Assembly: GCF_021365465.1 (NCBI RefSeq)
Contig: NZ_CP089932.1
Location: 4,588,001-4,652,000 of the forward strand
DNA from: Erwinia tracheiphila
GTDB taxonomy: Bacteria; Pseudomonadota; Gammaproteobacteria; Enterobacterales; Enterobacteriaceae
Direction: 5' to 3'
DNA: 64,000 nt
Shown: positions 7,909 to 18,112 of the stretch, one piece after another
Position numbering within the stretch: position 1 is the stretch's first letter
Layout: the number at the start of each line of letters is the position of its first letter
Program-made: the position numbers and the translations under genes
The notes under the pieces: model-generated
What the model was told of the DNA's origin: nothing
The model's input: the letters and a program-made list of their open reading frames with translations, nothing else
The model's database searches: none

Positions 7909-9223
7909 GACCCTGTAAATAATTCTGTGTAACTGCCACCACGTCAAAGGTGAACGCTCAGGCGGTCACCGAACTCAATAATAAAGCGGCTCATCGCCAG
8001 CCGCCAGTTCTGGATCGGCATATTCCATTTTTTCGATGCCGACTGGATTGCCAGGTAAATAACCTTTCGCACTGAGTCATCCGTCGGGAATACCTTGCGT
8101 TTCTTAATGGCGGCACGGATCACGCTGTTCAGCGACTCAATGGCATTCGTGGTGTAGATAGCTTTTCGGATGTCAGACGGATAGCCGAAGAACGTATTGA
8201 GGTTTTCCCCGTGCGCACGCCAGCTTTTGCTGATTTGTGGATATTTGTCATCCCATTCTTCGGCGAACGCAGCCAGCGCCATCCGTGCGGCCGCTTCTGT
8301 TGGTGCCTGATAAACGGTTTTCAGCCCGCCCGTGACCGCTTTGTAGTCCTTCCACGCCACGTATTTCAGGCGGTTACGCACCATGTGGATGATGCACAGC
8401 TGGATGTGAGTCTGCAGATAGACGCTGTTTATCGCATCCGGGAAGCCCTTCAGGCCATCCACGCAGGCAATCAGGATGTCCTGAAGGCCGCGATTTTTAA
8501 GTTCCGTCAGCACGTTCAGCCAGAACTTTGCACCTTCATTTTCAGCCAGCCACATCCCCGGAAGCTCTTTCCGGCCTTCGGTATTGATGCCCGGTGCCAG
8601 GAACACCGCTTTGTTAATCACGCCGCCATTCTGACGAACCTTAACAACAATACAGTCCAGATAAACAATGGGATAGAGCGCATCCAGCTGGCGATTCTGC
8701 CATTCGGCGACCTGCTCTTTAACGGCATCCGTGACTTTTGATATCAGGGGCGGTGACACATCAGCATCGTACATCTCTTTGAACGTATCGACGATTTCCC
8801 GCGTGGTCATGCCTTTGGCATACAAGGATAAAATCTGGCTGTCCATCTGCGTGATACGCGTCTGATTCTTCTTAATCAGCTGAGGTTCAAAGGTATTTTC
8901 CCGGTCGCGCGGCGTGTTTAGCCCGATTTCACCGTCGTTGCACAGCAGCGTTTTCGAAGAGTAGCCGTTGCGGGTATTGGTGCCGGTTTTAGGGGCATTT
9001 TTCTCATGCCCGAGGTGGTCAGTCAGTTCTGCATTGAGTGCCGTTTCAACGGTCAGCTTCGTGAGCATGCGGGAAAACTGATTAAGGCCGGCCTCAGTTT
9101 TGAGGCCTTTGGCCAGTTCAGCAGCAAGGGCCTTAAGTTTCTTCTCGTCCATAATTTGCCTGTCTCCATTGTTGGAGTGAACATATTAAAAACAGGCAAT
9201 TACACAATTTTAATTACAGTCTC
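7909..9223 (-). mobile_element. Complete IS256-family insertion sequence
   Basis: 1315 bases flanked by a perfect 8-bp direct repeat TAACCCGT (7901-7908 and 9224-9231). Terminal inverted repeats are imperfect: the left begins GACCCTGTAAATAATTCTG and the right, read inward, GAGACTGTAATTAAAATTG. The element is inserted in yijD. An intact transposase gene and intact duplication suggest a fairly recent, possibly active copy. Confidence 0.92.
7944..9152 (-). CDS. IS256-family transposase
   Basis: 402-residue DDE transposase (Transposase_mut family), full length with no lesion seen. Catalytic residues are placed at YLDCIVVKVR (about 165), CVDGLKGFPDA (about 231) and NAIESLN (about 340), with the family pattern QLCIIHMVRN in between. 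The start at 9152 (MDEKKLKALAAELAKGLK) is preceded by GGAGACAGG. It catalyses copy-out transposition of the element. Confidence 0.93.
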   Translation of the reverse strand: MDEKKLKALAAELAKGLKTEAGLNQFSRMLTKLTVETALNAELTDHLGHEKNAPKTGTNTRNGYSSKTLLCNDGEIGLNTPRDRENTFEPQLIKKNQTRITQMDSQILSLYAKGMTTREIVDTFKEMYDADVSPPLISKVTDAVKEQVAEWQNRQLDALYPIVYLDCIVVKVRQNGGVINKAVFLAPGINTEGRKELPGMWLAENEGAKFWLNVLTELKNRGLQDILIACVDGLKGFPDAINSVYLQTHIQLCIIHMVRNRLKYVAWKDYKAVTGGLKTVYQAPTEAAARMALAAFAEEWDDKYPQISKSWRAHGENLNTFFGYPSDIRKAIYTTNAIESLNSVIRAAIKKRKVFPTDDSVRKVIYLAIQSASKKWNMPIQNWRLAMSRFIIEFGDRLSVHL

Positions 9224-9300
9224 TAACCCGTTGAGAAACGCCAGTAACATTGTACCTCTGCCACGACCCACAGCTAAACTCATGTCACTGTCCTTTGATA

Positions 9301-9936
9301 TTAGGATTCCAGCGTTACCACCAGCCTCTCCTGCTCACGTCGATACCAGTAATAAGCCCCTTTCGAAATCATCCGTAACTGAAGCACAAGCCGTTCTTCA
9401 AGCTGACGACGCTGATAAAGGTCAATATCCAGTGCCTCTGCCCCGGCATTAAAAACGATAATAACCATCGCTTCCGCTTGCGCTTCGGTAAAACTGCGGG
9501 GCATACGGTTTTCAATTTCAAGGTAATCCGCCAGTTCAGCGATAAAATGTTGGATTTCTCGTGCTACCGCAGCACGGAATGCGGCTGAAGTACCTGAGCG
9601 CTCCCTGAGCAGCAGCCGAAATGCGTTAGGGTTATCACCAATAAATTCCATAAAAGTAGAAACTGACGTACGAATCACGCTCCCACCTTTGGCGATGCGC
9701 TGACGTGCCTGGCGCATCAATTGACGCAGCATTAATCCACTTTCGTCCACCATCGTCAGCCCTAACTCATCAACGTCACGAAAATGACGATAAAATGAGG
9801 TAGGAGCAATACCCGCTTCTCTGGCCACTTCCCGCAGACTGAGGCTGGCAAAACTCCGTTCGGCACTGAGCTGACTAAATGCTGCTTCAATCAGTGAACG
9901 TCGTGTTCGTTCTTTTTGTTGCGCTCTGACGCCCAT
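9301..9936 (-). CDS. fabR: HTH-type transcriptional repressor FabR
   Basis: TetR-family repressor of unsaturated fatty-acid genes (fabA, fabB), which senses the saturated to unsaturated acyl-ACP balance. 211 residues from ATG 9936 ([20 protein letters not shown]). The helix-turn-helix is [20 protein letters not shown] at residues 32-51, almost identical to E. coli. An in-frame GTG at 9957 has no ribosome site, so the internal ATG is preferred. Its partner yijD directly downstream is destroyed by IS insertion, which should not affect FabR itself. The gene is divergent from sthA. Intact. Confidence 0.95.
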   Translation of the reverse strand: MGVRAQQKERTRRSLIEAAFSQLSAERSFASLSLREVAREAGIAPTSFYRHFRDVDELGLTMVDESGLMLRQLMRQARQRIAKGGSVIRTSVSTFMEFIGDNPNAFRLLLRERSGTSAAFRAAVAREIQHFIAELADYLEIENRMPRSFTEAQAEAMVIIVFNAGAEALDIDLYQRRQLEERLVLQLRMISKGAYYWYRREQERLVVTLES

Positions 9937-10128
9937 GTTTGTGCCTGTTTTACCCACAATGATGGCACTATATCAAAAATTTCAGCGTACAGTACCATCA
10001 TCTTTGTGACACCTTGTTAACCACATACTTTGATTAATAATAACAAAATAGAGGGTTAAAATTGGGAAGTGGCTGGCGGAATGTTACAATCTCATTGTGA
10101 ATTTGTATAATAAATAGGACGTATTAGC

Positions 10129-11529
10129 ATGCAACAGCCTTATGATTACGATGCTATTGTGATCGGTTCCGGCCCCGGTGGTGAAGGTGCCGCAATGGGC
10201 CTGGTGAAACAGGGAGCGCGCATCGCCGTTATTGAGCGTTATCATAACATTGGCGGCGGTTGTACCCATTGGGGAACCATTCCATCAAAAGCGCTCCGCC
10301 ACGCCGTCAGCCGTATTATTGAATTCAATCAGAACCCTCTCTACAGCGATCATACCCGCCTTCTGCGTTCCTCCTTTGCCGACATCCTTAACCACACCGA
10401 AAACGTGATCAGCCAGCAAACGCGGATGCGCCAGGGTTTTTATGAACGTAATCGTTGCGAGCTATATCAGGGAGATGCGCACTTTGTCGATGCCAACACT
10501 ATTGAAATTGAAACGCACGACGGCACAGTTGAGCGTCTGACCGCCGGAAAATTTATTATCGCCTGCGGCTCCCGCCCCTATCGTCCTGCTGACGTGGACT
10601 TTACACATCCGCGCGTTTATGACAGCGATTCCATTCTCAACCTTCACCATGAGCCAGGCCATGTAATCATTTATGGCGCTGGCGTGATTGGCTGTGAGTA
10701 TGCGTCGATCTTTCGCGGTTTGAACGTCAAAGTTGATTTGATTAACACACGCGATCACCTGCTGGCATTCCTTGACCAAGAGATTTCGGACTCGCTTTCA
10801 TACCATTTCTGGAATAGTGGCGTGGTCATACGCCATAACGAAGAATATGAAAAAATTGAGGGCGTGAGTGATGGCGTCATCATGCATTTGAAATCGGGTA
10901 AAAAGGTCAAAACCGACTGCCTGCTCTATGCCAATGGCCGAACCGGGAATACCGATTCACTCTCTCTGGAAAATGTCGGGCTGGAGGCCGATAGCCGCGG
11001 GTTGCTTAAGGTTAACAGCATGTACCAAACCGCACAGCCGCATATCTATGCAGTTGGTGACGTCATCGGCTATCCAAGCCTTGCTTCCGCCGCGTATGAC
11101 CAGGGCCGTATCGCCGCCCAGGCGCTGATAAAGGGTGAGGCGAGCGCCCATCTTATCGAAGATATCCCAACCGGCATTTATACCATCCCGGAAATCAGCT
11201 CAGTCGGAAAAACCGAGCAACAACTGACCGCAATGAAAGTGCCCTATGAGGTAGGACGGGCGCAATTCAAGCATCTTGCTCGCGCACAAATTGTTGGTAT
11301 GAATGTGGGCAGTCTAAAGATTCTCTTTCACCGTGAAACCAAAGAAATTCTCGGAATACACTGCTTTGGTGAGCGCGCTGCAGAAATCATTCATATTGGT
11401 CAGGCCATTATGGAACAGAAAAATGGCGGTAACACGATCGAATATTTCGTTAATACCACCTTTAATTATCCCACCATGGCCGAAGCCTACCGCGTAGCCG
11501 CGTTGAACGGCCTGAATCGCCTGTTTTAA
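10129..11529 (+). CDS. sthA: Soluble pyridine nucleotide transhydrogenase SthA
   Basis: FAD enzyme that moves reducing equivalents between NADPH and NAD+, mainly to re-oxidise excess NADPH. 466 residues, the normal length. The FAD-binding site [13 protein letters not shown] is at residue 13. The disulfide region reads [13 protein letters not shown], with one of the two redox cysteines of the flavin disulfide reductase family replaced by Thr, as is normal for SthA. The NAD(P)-binding motif is [15 protein letters not shown] near 178, and the second FAD contact is [10 protein letters not shown] near 303. Its 3' end overlaps the convergent oxyR by 4 bases. Confidence 0.97.
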   Translation: MQQPYDYDAIVIGSGPGGEGAAMGLVKQGARIAVIERYHNIGGGCTHWGTIPSKALRHAVSRIIEFNQNPLYSDHTRLLRSSFADILNHTENVISQQTRMRQGFYERNRCELYQGDAHFVDANTIEIETHDGTVERLTAGKFIIACGSRPYRPADVDFTHPRVYDSDSILNLHHEPGHVIIYGAGVIGCEYASIFRGLNVKVDLINTRDHLLAFLDQEISDSLSYHFWNSGVVIRHNEEYEKIEGVSDGVIMHLKSGKKVKTDCLLYANGRTGNTDSLSLENVGLEADSRGLLKVNSMYQTAQPHIYAVGDVIGYPSLASAAYDQGRIAAQALIKGEASAHLIEDIPTGIYTIPEISSVGKTEQQLTAMKVPYEVGRAQFKHLARAQIVGMNVGSLKILFHRETKEILGIHCFGERAAEIIHIGQAIMEQKNGGNTIEYFVNTTFNYPTMAEAYRVAALNGLNRLF

Positions 11530-12428
11530 ACGGTTGTTATATATTTTTTCATGTGTTCGCGAATGGTCTCTGTCAGTTGCTCATAACGACTGCGCAGCGG
11601 CGATCCCGGACGATAAACCAGCGCGATGGTTCGCTGTGGCTCAGGTTTGTAACATGGCAAATAACAGACGCCATCGCGTAGACGTTCCTTCGGCACGGCA
11701 AGTGCAGGCAGCAGGGTGATGCCACTTCCAGCAGCAACCATATTACGCAGCGTTTCAAGGCTTGTTGCCCGGAAATGTGTATCTTCATCCGCGCCGGCCT
11801 GGAAGCAGAAACCCATCGTCTGATCGCGCAGGCAGTGACCGTCTTCAAGCATTAACAGCTTCTCACCGGCAAGATCTGACATAGGTACACGGTCGCGCTT
11901 GTGCCAGGGATGATCCTGATAAATGGCCAGACGCATAGGTTCATCGAACAACGGAACTTCTATGAATGCTTCAGATTCTTTTACCAACGCCAGAATGGCG
12001 CAGTCCAGTTTGCCGCTGTCGAGCTGGGCCAGCAGCTGCAGCGTTTGAGCCTCATGTAGATACATTTCCAGCCTGGGAAAAGTCTTGTGCAGCATGGGTA
12101 CAATTTGCGGCAGCAAATACGGTCCCACGGTTGGAATCAATCCAATATGTAATGGCCCGGACATCACTTCGCCCTGCTGGCTGGCCATCTCTTTCAATAC
12201 CTTCACTTCGCGCAATATGGTACGGGCCTGGTCAACCAGCAGGAGTCCAGCCTGAGTAAATAGCACCTTACGGCTGGTTCGCTCCAGCAGCATCACACCC
12301 AGTTCATCTTCCAGCTTGCGGATCTGGCCACTTAACGTGGGCTGACTGACATGGCAGGCATCCGCTGCTCTGCGAAAATGACGATATTCAGCCAACGAAA
12401 CCAGATACTCAAGATCACGAATATTCAT
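11526..12428 (-). CDS. oxyR: Hydrogen peroxide sensor and regulator OxyR
   Basis: LysR-type activator of peroxide defence genes. 300 residues from ATG 12428, which has GGAGG 6 bases upstream; an in-frame ATG at 12440 is rejected because the ribosome site lies inside that longer frame. The helix-turn-helix is [20 protein letters not shown] at about 17-36. Both redox cysteines are present in the segment [15 protein letters not shown] (Cys199 and Cys208 in E. coli numbering), so peroxide sensing should work. Converges with sthA. A conserved OxyR autoregulatory site lies just upstream. Confidence 0.97.
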   Translation of the reverse strand: MNIRDLEYLVSLAEYRHFRRAADACHVSQPTLSGQIRKLEDELGVMLLERTSRKVLFTQAGLLLVDQARTILREVKVLKEMASQQGEVMSGPLHIGLIPTVGPYLLPQIVPMLHKTFPRLEMYLHEAQTLQLLAQLDSGKLDCAILALVKESEAFIEVPLFDEPMRLAIYQDHPWHKRDRVPMSDLAGEKLLMLEDGHCLRDQTMGFCFQAGADEDTHFRATSLETLRNMVAAGSGITLLPALAVPKERLRDGVCYLPCYKPEPQRTIALVYRPGSPLRSRYEQLTETIREHMKKYITTV

Positions 12429-12444
12429 TTTTTCCTCCAATCCA

Positions 12445-12494
12445 CGATAGTTCGTGGCGATAGATAGGATAGCAATCCACGATTAACCCTATCA
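12445..12494. promoter_or_regulatory. OxyR autoregulatory site in front of oxyR
   Basis: The sequence CGATAGTTCGTGGCGATAG, then ATAGGATAGCAAT and CGATTAACCCTATC, closely follows the E. coli oxyR upstream region recalled from memory, with the ATAG/CTAT half-sites in place. In E. coli the OxyS small RNA starts here in the opposite direction; the 60 bases beyond show no OxyS-like sequence and end at an IS200-like element. Confidence 0.65.
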
Positions 12495-12557
12495 AGACCG
12501 GATAAAAAATAATGTCTTTACCCAGGAAATGCATTATTTAATCACTTAAGGTCATCC

Positions 12558-13164
12558 GTAAAAAACCACCTGCATAGCAGGTGGTATTGATTTCGCCCCA
12601 CAGGGGCGCACTAAGTCCAGACTCAGAGAGCCTTCCCTTCACACTTCTTTCAGTGGAAGCTGGCTCTCTTCAACTTCATGTTTTTCCTGATACTTCACGT
12701 ACGTTATTATCATTTCTTCGTTTATACCTACGGTATCGACACAATAACCTCTTGCCCAAAAATCATTCCCCCACTGCTTGTTCTTACGCAAGCAGGGAAA
12801 TTTACTGAACAATCGAAGGGCTGTTTTACCCTTTAAGTCGCCTGTTACATGGGAAATCGAAAGCCGTGAAGGCACTTTTACCCGCAAACGGACATGGTCT
12901 GTCTGGACATTCAGCTCCACTACTTCTATCCCGGGCTGCTCACCTGAGATCCTTATCTGCTTACAGACCTCTTTACCAACATTGTTCCTGAGGATGCGAA
13001 ACCGGTACCTGGGTGTCCATACGATATGATATTGACAACACCAGAGCACATGAGATGCTTTCTGGTATCTGCTCATGGTTAAATCCCTGGCAGTTATGGG
13101 GATAACAGATTCGGATTTTCCCATGAGTAGCATGACTGGCAGAGCCAACTTATTGCTGACCACC
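12558..13164 (-). mobile_element. IS200-like element, copy A, 5' end truncated
   Basis: IS200/IS605 family. Begins with the right-end hairpin (CCACCTGC ATA GCAGGTGG, preceded by GTAAAAAA on the plus strand) and covers the transposase. The left-end hairpin found in copies B and C (CCACCTCC ACA GGAGGTGG) is missing: similarity stops at 13164. About 607 of 637 bases remain. Without its left end this copy cannot transpose. It lies between oxyR and the arginine operon. Confidence 0.9.
12639..13076 (-). pseudogene. tnpA: IS200-like transposase TnpA, copy A, catalytic His63 to Arg
   Basis: 145-residue single-strand DNA transposase of the Y1/HUH type, starting MSRYQKASHVLWCCQYHIVW. The metal-binding HUH motif should read DHVHL; here it is DHVRL (codon CGT instead of CAT), which should abolish metal binding and catalysis. 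The helix with the tyrosine nucleophile (YVKYQEKHEVEE) is intact and the frame is open throughout. Called a pseudogene because a required residue is changed and the element also lacks an end. Confidence 0.85.
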
Positions 13165-13190
13165 AGGCATAGCAGAATCGCCGCTTAAAC

Positions 13191-13328
13191 ATGCTGACGG
13201 AAAAGCGCCAGGTGAAGGGTACGCATGATGTGGCAGCGGACAGGTGGCTGGCTGTCTGGTTCGGAAAATCTATACTAACTGGCTGGCTGATTGTACTTTT
13301 TAATCATGACCTGCTGAATAAAGTCTGA
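13191..13328 (+). CDS. Short open frame of unknown origin
   Basis: 45 codons starting MLTEKRQVKGTHDVAADRWL, with a hydrophobic tail (SILTGWLIVLF). No ribosome site of note. It lies in the gap between the truncated left end of IS200-like copy A and the argH terminator, sequence that may have arrived with the deletion that removed the element's end. I do not recognise it; it may not be a gene. Confidence 0.2.
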   Translation: MLTEKRQVKGTHDVAADRWLAVWFGKSILTGWLIVLFNHDLLNKV

Positions 13329-13357
13329 TTAAGGATACAGAGGTTAAGGCGTACACA

Positions 13358-13384
13358 AAAAAAGGTTCATGGCAGCATGAACCC
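13358..13384 (-). terminator. Rho-independent terminator of the argCBGH operon
   Basis: On the minus strand GGTTCATG, loop CTGC, CATGAACC, followed by seven T. A strong hairpin 46 bases after the argH stop. Confidence 0.9.
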
Positions 13385-13430
13385 TTATATGAATGAGAAA
13401 TCGCTTATTGCAAAACGCGGGCAGATAGCA

Positions 13431-14804
13431 TCAGGCCAGACGTTGCTTTGCTACGGCAATAGCAAGGCGAATCTGCTGCGGTGATACCCCACCTTTTGCG
13501 TTACGCTTATCAAGACAGGACTGCAATGACAACAAGGCGTAGACATCGTCGTCAATAACGTTACTGAACGTTTGCAGTGTTTTTAGATCCAGCGCCTCCA
13601 GCGCCACACCTTGATCAATGGCAGCCACCACGACTTCACCCACAATATGATGTGCTTCACGGAACGGCACACCTTTTGCCACCAGATAATCAGCCAGCTC
13701 AGTGGCATTAGCATACCCCTGCTCTGCGGCATCCTGACAACGTGGACGCTTCACCTGAATGCCGTCCACCACCAGCACCGCCATATGCAGGCAATCAGAC
13801 CAGGTATCCAGCGCATCAAACAGCACCTCTTTGTCTTCCTGCATATCTTTGTTATAGGCCAGCGGCAATCCTTTTAACGTCATCATCATGCCGGTAAGCG
13901 CACCCTGCACACGCCCACATTTCCCGCGAATTAACTCCAGCGCATCCGGGTTTTTCTTCTGCGGCATAAGTGAAGAACCGGAAGTCACGCGATCAGAAAG
14001 CTCCAAAAAGCCCGATTCACCCGTATTAAAAAAAATCAGGTCCTCTGCAAAACGGGACAAATGCACCATGCTGATTGCCGCAGCAGAAAGCAGCTCAAGC
14101 ACATGGTCACGATCGGACACGGTATCCAGGCTGTTGCGTGTAGCAGAAGCAAAACCCAACCAGTCTGCCAGTTGTTCACGATCAATTTCGTAGGCGGTGC
14201 CTGCCAACGCACCGCAGCCCAGCGGACTAACGTCAAGGCGCTTAAGCGCATCTTCAAGACGACTTTCATCGCGCGCCAGCATCTCAACATAGGCCAGACA
14301 CCAATGAGCAAACGTCACCGGTTGAGCGCGCTGCAGATGGGTATAGCCCGGCATCACCGCATCCTGGTTTGCTTCAGCCGTGACCACAAGTGCCTGCTGT
14401 AACTGACGTACGGCAATGAGTAACTCGCTAACCTGCGCTTTACACCAGAGTTTCAGATCGGTGGCAACCTGATCGTTACGGCTGCGACCCGTATGTAGCT
14501 TTTTGCCCAGTGCGCCAACTTTTTCAATAAGACGACCTTCAACATAACTGTGGATGTCTTCTGCATCACTATCCAGAATTTGCTGCGGATTGGCCCGCAC
14601 ATCATTAAGCAGCGCGTTCAGCGCATCTTCCAGCTCTTGCTGCTCTTCAGTGGTCAGAATGTTGACTGTCACCAGCGCTTTGGACCAAGCTATAGATCCA
14701 ATAATATCCTGTTCTGCCAGACGATAATCAAAGCGCAGCGAGTCGTTAAATTGTTTAAAACGTTGATCCGCAGCCTGAGTAAACCGTCCACCCCAAAGTG
14801 CCAT
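13431..14804 (-). CDS. argH: Argininosuccinate lyase ArgH
   Basis: Last step of arginine synthesis: splits argininosuccinate into arginine and fumarate. 457 residues, full length, starting [20 protein letters not shown]. The fumarase/lyase signature [12 protein letters not shown] is near residue 278 and the substrate loop [13 protein letters not shown] near 112. Last gene of the argC-argB-argG-argH operon; argG lies 84 bases upstream. A strong terminator follows. Intact. Confidence 0.98.
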   Translation of the reverse strand: MALWGGRFTQAADQRFKQFNDSLRFDYRLAEQDIIGSIAWSKALVTVNILTTEEQQELEDALNALLNDVRANPQQILDSDAEDIHSYVEGRLIEKVGALGKKLHTGRSRNDQVATDLKLWCKAQVSELLIAVRQLQQALVVTAEANQDAVMPGYTHLQRAQPVTFAHWCLAYVEMLARDESRLEDALKRLDVSPLGCGALAGTAYEIDREQLADWLGFASATRNSLDTVSDRDHVLELLSAAAISMVHLSRFAEDLIFFNTGESGFLELSDRVTSGSSLMPQKKNPDALELIRGKCGRVQGALTGMMMTLKGLPLAYNKDMQEDKEVLFDALDTWSDCLHMAVLVVDGIQVKRPRCQDAAEQGYANATELADYLVAKGVPFREAHHIVGEVVVAAIDQGVALEALDLKTLQTFSNVIDDDVYALLSLQSCLDKRNAKGGVSPQQIRLAIAVAKQRLA

Positions 14805-14888
14805 ATCAGTGCTCCATTCTTGCCAAAAAATAATATGGGTATTTTGCGCGAATAAGCAGGGCGGCTGGTCACAGCCCTGCCGGGCGAC

Positions 14889-16103
14889 TTATTTTTTCTC
14901 GTTCAGCGCACGAATACGGGAAGAGAGAGAGAACAGACGGATGAACCCACCCGCATGGCGATGATCGTAAACTTCGTCTTCACCAAAGGTCGCAAACTCT
15001 TCAGAATAGAGGCTGTTAGCTGATTTCTTCTGAATGGCGGTCACCTGGCCTTTGTACAGTTGCAGCACGACTTCGCCATTCACTTCGGTCGCCAGCGACT
15101 CAGCCGCCGCCTGGATGGATTTGCGCAGAGGAGCAAACCAACGACCATCGTACACCACATAGGACATCTCATGGCCCAATTGTTCACGCCATTTGAAGCT
15201 GTCACGATCCAGTACCAACTGCTCAACGGCGCGTAGCGCGTTCACCATAATGGTGCCGCCAGGAGTTTCATAGCAGCCACGTGACTTGATGCCGACCAGA
15301 CGGTTTTCAACGATATCAACGCGTCCCACTCCATGTCTCGCGCCGATGACGTTCAGTTTTTCCAGACACTGGAACGGGCTGAACTTCTCGCCATTGACGC
15401 CAACCACACGCCCTTTCTCAACGGAAACCGTCACCTGCTCAGGCTGATCGGGCGCCTCCTGGGGATCAACCGTCCATACCCAGCAATCTTTGTTCGGCGC
15501 GTTCCACGGGCTTTCCAGCACTCCACCTTCGGTGGAAATGTGCCAAGCATTCTCATCCCGGCTGTATATTTTCTCTAGCGAGGCGGTGGTCGGGATGTTG
15601 CGCTCTTTCAGGTAAGCCAGCAACGCTTCACGAGAACGCAGGTTCCACTCACGCCACGGTGCAACAACTTTCAGCTGCGGAGCAAGCGCGGTGTAAGTGG
15701 TTTCAAAACGCACCTGATCGTTGCCTTTACCGGTTGCACCATGACACAACGCATCTGCACCCACTTTCAGCGCCAGCTCAACCTGCGCTTTGGCGATAAC
15801 AGGACGTGCCATAGAAGTACCGAGCAGGTAAGTACCCTCATACAGTGCACCCGTTTGCAGCACCGGATAAACGTACTCACTGATAAACTCTTCACGCAGG
15901 TCAACCACATGGCATTCAGATGCACCAGACTGCAGCGCTTTCTGCTCAACGCCTTCCAGATCGCTACGCTCCTGACCGATATCGGCCACAAACGCGACCA
16001 CTTCACAGTCGCCATAGTTTTCTTTCAGCCACGGAATAATCGCGGAGGTATCCAGACCACCGGAGTATGCCAGAACGATTTTTTTGATGCTTTTGTCTTG
16101 CAT
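14889..16103 (-). CDS. argG: Argininosuccinate synthase ArgG
   Basis: Joins citrulline and aspartate with ATP to form argininosuccinate. 404 residues, starting [20 protein letters not shown]; the P-loop of the ATP pyrophosphatase is AYSGGLDTS at residue 12. Start at 16103 chosen because GGAAAAG lies 5 bases upstream and the family begins there, although the frame is open further. This is the shorter ArgG type; E. coli has a longer one at a separate locus. Its place between argB and argH is shared with Erwinia and Pantoea. Confidence 0.96.
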   Translation of the reverse strand: MQDKSIKKIVLAYSGGLDTSAIIPWLKENYGDCEVVAFVADIGQERSDLEGVEQKALQSGASECHVVDLREEFISEYVYPVLQTGALYEGTYLLGTSMARPVIAKAQVELALKVGADALCHGATGKGNDQVRFETTYTALAPQLKVVAPWREWNLRSREALLAYLKERNIPTTASLEKIYSRDENAWHISTEGGVLESPWNAPNKDCWVWTVDPQEAPDQPEQVTVSVEKGRVVGVNGEKFSPFQCLEKLNVIGARHGVGRVDIVENRLVGIKSRGCYETPGGTIMVNALRAVEQLVLDRDSFKWREQLGHEMSYVVYDGRWFAPLRKSIQAAAESLATEVNGEVVLQLYKGQVTAIQKKSANSLYSEEFATFGEDEVYDHRHAGGFIRLFSLSSRIRALNEKK

Positions 16104-16122
16104 TGTCTTTTCCTTAAACCGG

Positions 16123-16899
16123 TTAAGCGAGGATCCGGGTGCCGATCGACACGCCGTTAAAAAGGGTTGGTAGCTGTTCAGCATATCGCCAGCTGGCGAT
16201 CTCCACCGGGCGTCCCAGCGTTCGGGCGGCGTCAAGAGCGGCATTTACTTTAACAATCATACCGTCAGTAATAATGCCCTCGGCGATCAGTTGCCCGGCT
16301 TTTTCCGCTGTTATCTCTTCAATGCGCTGCCCTTTGCCATCCAGAATGCCGCTGACGTCTGACAGAAGGACAAGATCGGCTCCCAGCGTGGAAGCAAGCG
16401 CCGTTGCGGCCTGATCAGCATTCACGTTCATGAGTTTGCCATCCTGGGTAATGCCGATAGAGCTGATTACCGGCAGAAAACCAGCGTTCAACAGCGTAGT
16501 GATCAGTAATGGAGAACCGGGCGTAGCCAGACCGACATGCCCCAACGCTTCATCAAACTGCTCTACGTTAACGCTGCCGCCATCACCAAGGCATAAGCCA
16601 ACCGCATCAATACCGTGTCTTTTCGACCAGGCAAGCAAGGTTTTATTTGCCGTTCCCGCCAGCGCTCCGGTAATGATATCGATCTGATCAGCTGGGGTAA
16701 CGCGCAGGCCATTTTTCTTTTTCACTGGCAGCGCCAGCTTGTTCATTAAATCATCAACCAGACAACCGCCACCATGAACAATCAGCAATGGTCGTTGATG
16801 GGATTCACGCCAGGCTACCAGCGCACTGAACAGTTTCGCCATCGCCTCTTCACTGTCCAGCAGGACGCCACCGAGTTTAATAATTAATGGACTGGTCAT
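16123..16899 (-). CDS. argB: Acetylglutamate kinase ArgB
   Basis: Phosphorylates N-acetylglutamate in the second step of arginine synthesis. 258 residues, starting [20 protein letters not shown], with the amino acid kinase motifs IKLGGVLLD at 6 and [12 protein letters not shown] near 38. Length matches the E. coli enzyme, which is not inhibited by arginine. It begins 15 bases after argC ends and is followed by argG after 19 bases. Intact. Confidence 0.97.
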   Translation of the reverse strand: MTSPLIIKLGGVLLDSEEAMAKLFSALVAWRESHQRPLLIVHGGGCLVDDLMNKLALPVKKKNGLRVTPADQIDIITGALAGTANKTLLAWSKRHGIDAVGLCLGDGGSVNVEQFDEALGHVGLATPGSPLLITTLLNAGFLPVISSIGITQDGKLMNVNADQAATALASTLGADLVLLSDVSGILDGKGQRIEEITAEKAGQLIAEGIITDGMIVKVNAALDAARTLGRPVEIASWRYAEQLPTLFNGVSIGTRILA

Positions 16900-16914
16900 T
16901 TGTTTGCTCGCTGA

Positions 16915-17919
16915 TTATAAAAGTGACTGGGTTTCCGGGAAGCCAAAACGAATATTAAGGCACTGCACGGCCTGAGACGATGCGCCCTTCAACAGGTTAT
17001 CTTCCGCCGAGACGACAATCAAATGCTCACCTTTTACCGCAAAACCAATGTCGCAGAAAGGCAGACCCACCACGCCCTTAATCGATGGCACACCGCGGTC
17101 ATACACCCGAACCAGCGGTTTGTCATGATAAGCGTTATGAAACGCCTCAGCTACGTCGTCACGGGTAATACCTGCTTTCAGACGACAGGTAGTGGTAGCC
17201 AGAATGCCACGAGGAAAGTTCCCCAGATGAGGAGTGAAAATAACCGGAATACCAAGGTGAGCAGCAATCTCCGGTTGATGGCGATGAGTAAAAATACCGT
17301 AAGGCTGCAGGCTCACTTCACAGAAACTGGTAGTAACAGAGGCTTTGCGTCCCGCACCGCTCACACCGCTGGTTGCGTTAATCACCGGCCACTGAGCGTC
17401 ATCAAGCAAGTTCGCCTCCAGCAATGGCCTTATCGCCAGCTGCGCCGCAGTGGGATAACATCCGGGAACGGCAATAAGCTGGGCGCCTTTGATTTTTTCA
17501 TGCTGCCATTCGGCCAGTCCATAGACGGCTTTTTCCAGCCACTCAGGATGCTGATGGGGAAAACCATAATAGTCTGTAAAAAAGTGCTGCTCATTGACGC
17601 GAAACGCCGCTGACAAATCGAATACGACACAGCCAGCCGCCAGGAATTCCGGCGCCAGATCGTGACTGACCTCATGCGCCGTTGCCAGAAAGACCACATC
17701 CACTTTATCAGCAAAATCAGAGGCGTTACTCAGTGGCCGTAGTGGAAGATCGATGATCCCTTTTAACTGGGGATGAAGATCGGAAAGTAATTTTCCTGCA
17801 TCCGGGCTTTGCGCGGAAACCGCCAAAGCGGTTATGTTCACCTGTGGATGACGGTTCAGGTAAGTGGCGAGTTCAACGCCAGCATAACCGCTGGCACCAA
17901 CAATCAGGGTATTCAACAT
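16915..17919 (-). CDS. argC: N-acetyl-gamma-glutamyl-phosphate reductase ArgC
   Basis: Reduces N-acetylglutamyl phosphate with NADPH. 334 residues starting [20 protein letters not shown], which holds the nucleotide-binding motif GASGYAG. The active-site cysteine is in [13 protein letters not shown] near 154. First gene of the operon; the shared control region with divergent argE carries a conserved ArgR operator. Intact. Confidence 0.97.
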   Translation of the reverse strand: MLNTLIVGASGYAGVELATYLNRHPQVNITALAVSAQSPDAGKLLSDLHPQLKGIIDLPLRPLSNASDFADKVDVVFLATAHEVSHDLAPEFLAAGCVVFDLSAAFRVNEQHFFTDYYGFPHQHPEWLEKAVYGLAEWQHEKIKGAQLIAVPGCYPTAAQLAIRPLLEANLLDDAQWPVINATSGVSGAGRKASVTTSFCEVSLQPYGIFTHRHQPEIAAHLGIPVIFTPHLGNFPRGILATTTCRLKAGITRDDVAEAFHNAYHDKPLVRVYDRGVPSIKGVVGLPFCDIGFAVKGEHLIVVSAEDNLLKGASSQAVQCLNIRFGFPETQSLL

Positions 17920-18007
17920 CGGACTGACTACCTTATGACGATCAATAAAGTTCCGGGTTACAGCAATTTTGCTGCCCCTTCCGTTGAGCGCTAAACTTAC
18001 CGGTCAG

Positions 18008-18028
18008 TTTCCGGTTTCCGGTTTCCGG
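18008..18028. repeat. Three tandem TTTCCGG heptamers
   Basis: TTTCCGG repeated three times without a gap, followed by a partial unit, with a related GGTCAG just before. It lies 89 bases upstream of argC and 20 bases from the ArgR operator. Probably slippage-derived; length may vary between strains. Confidence 0.8.
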
Positions 18029-18048
18029 TTTTCATTCTTACGCCGCTA

Positions 18049-18084
18049 ATGTATTTTTATTCAAAAATATTGCATTAATATTGA
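18049..18084. promoter_or_regulatory. ArgR operator between argC and argE
   Basis: Two adjacent ARG boxes, TGTATTTTTATTCAAAAA and TATTGCATTAATATTGAT, very similar to those of the E. coli argE/argCBH operator. ArgR with arginine should repress both divergent transcripts. Confidence 0.85.
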
Positions 18085-18112
18085 TACTATCCTAACGCAA
18101 GGACTGTCAACA

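Larger units (their letters stand above)
7892..9283 (-). pseudogene. yijD: yijD, 5' fragment interrupted by two IS elements
   Basis: Starting at ATG 9283, 18 bases below the fabR stop, the minus strand reads MSLAVGRGRGTMLLAFLNGL. It is then broken by the IS256-family element. Joining across that element's 8-bp duplication continues it with SIN, matching LSIN in E. coli YijD, before the solo IS481-family end. The rest (about 95 residues of this small inner-membrane protein) is gone. YijD normally follows fabR as the second gene of a two-gene operon. Function unknown; clearly lost here. Confidence 0.85.

Noticed and set aside
12490..12557. Possible OxyS small RNA divergent from oxyR
   Set aside because: The OxyR site is conserved, but the following sequence does not resemble OxyS and ends at an IS200-like element after about 60 bases.
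12578..12808. 75- and 83-codon plus-strand frames in each IS200-like copy
   Set aside because: They appear in all three copies, antisense to tnpA, without start signals; shadows.
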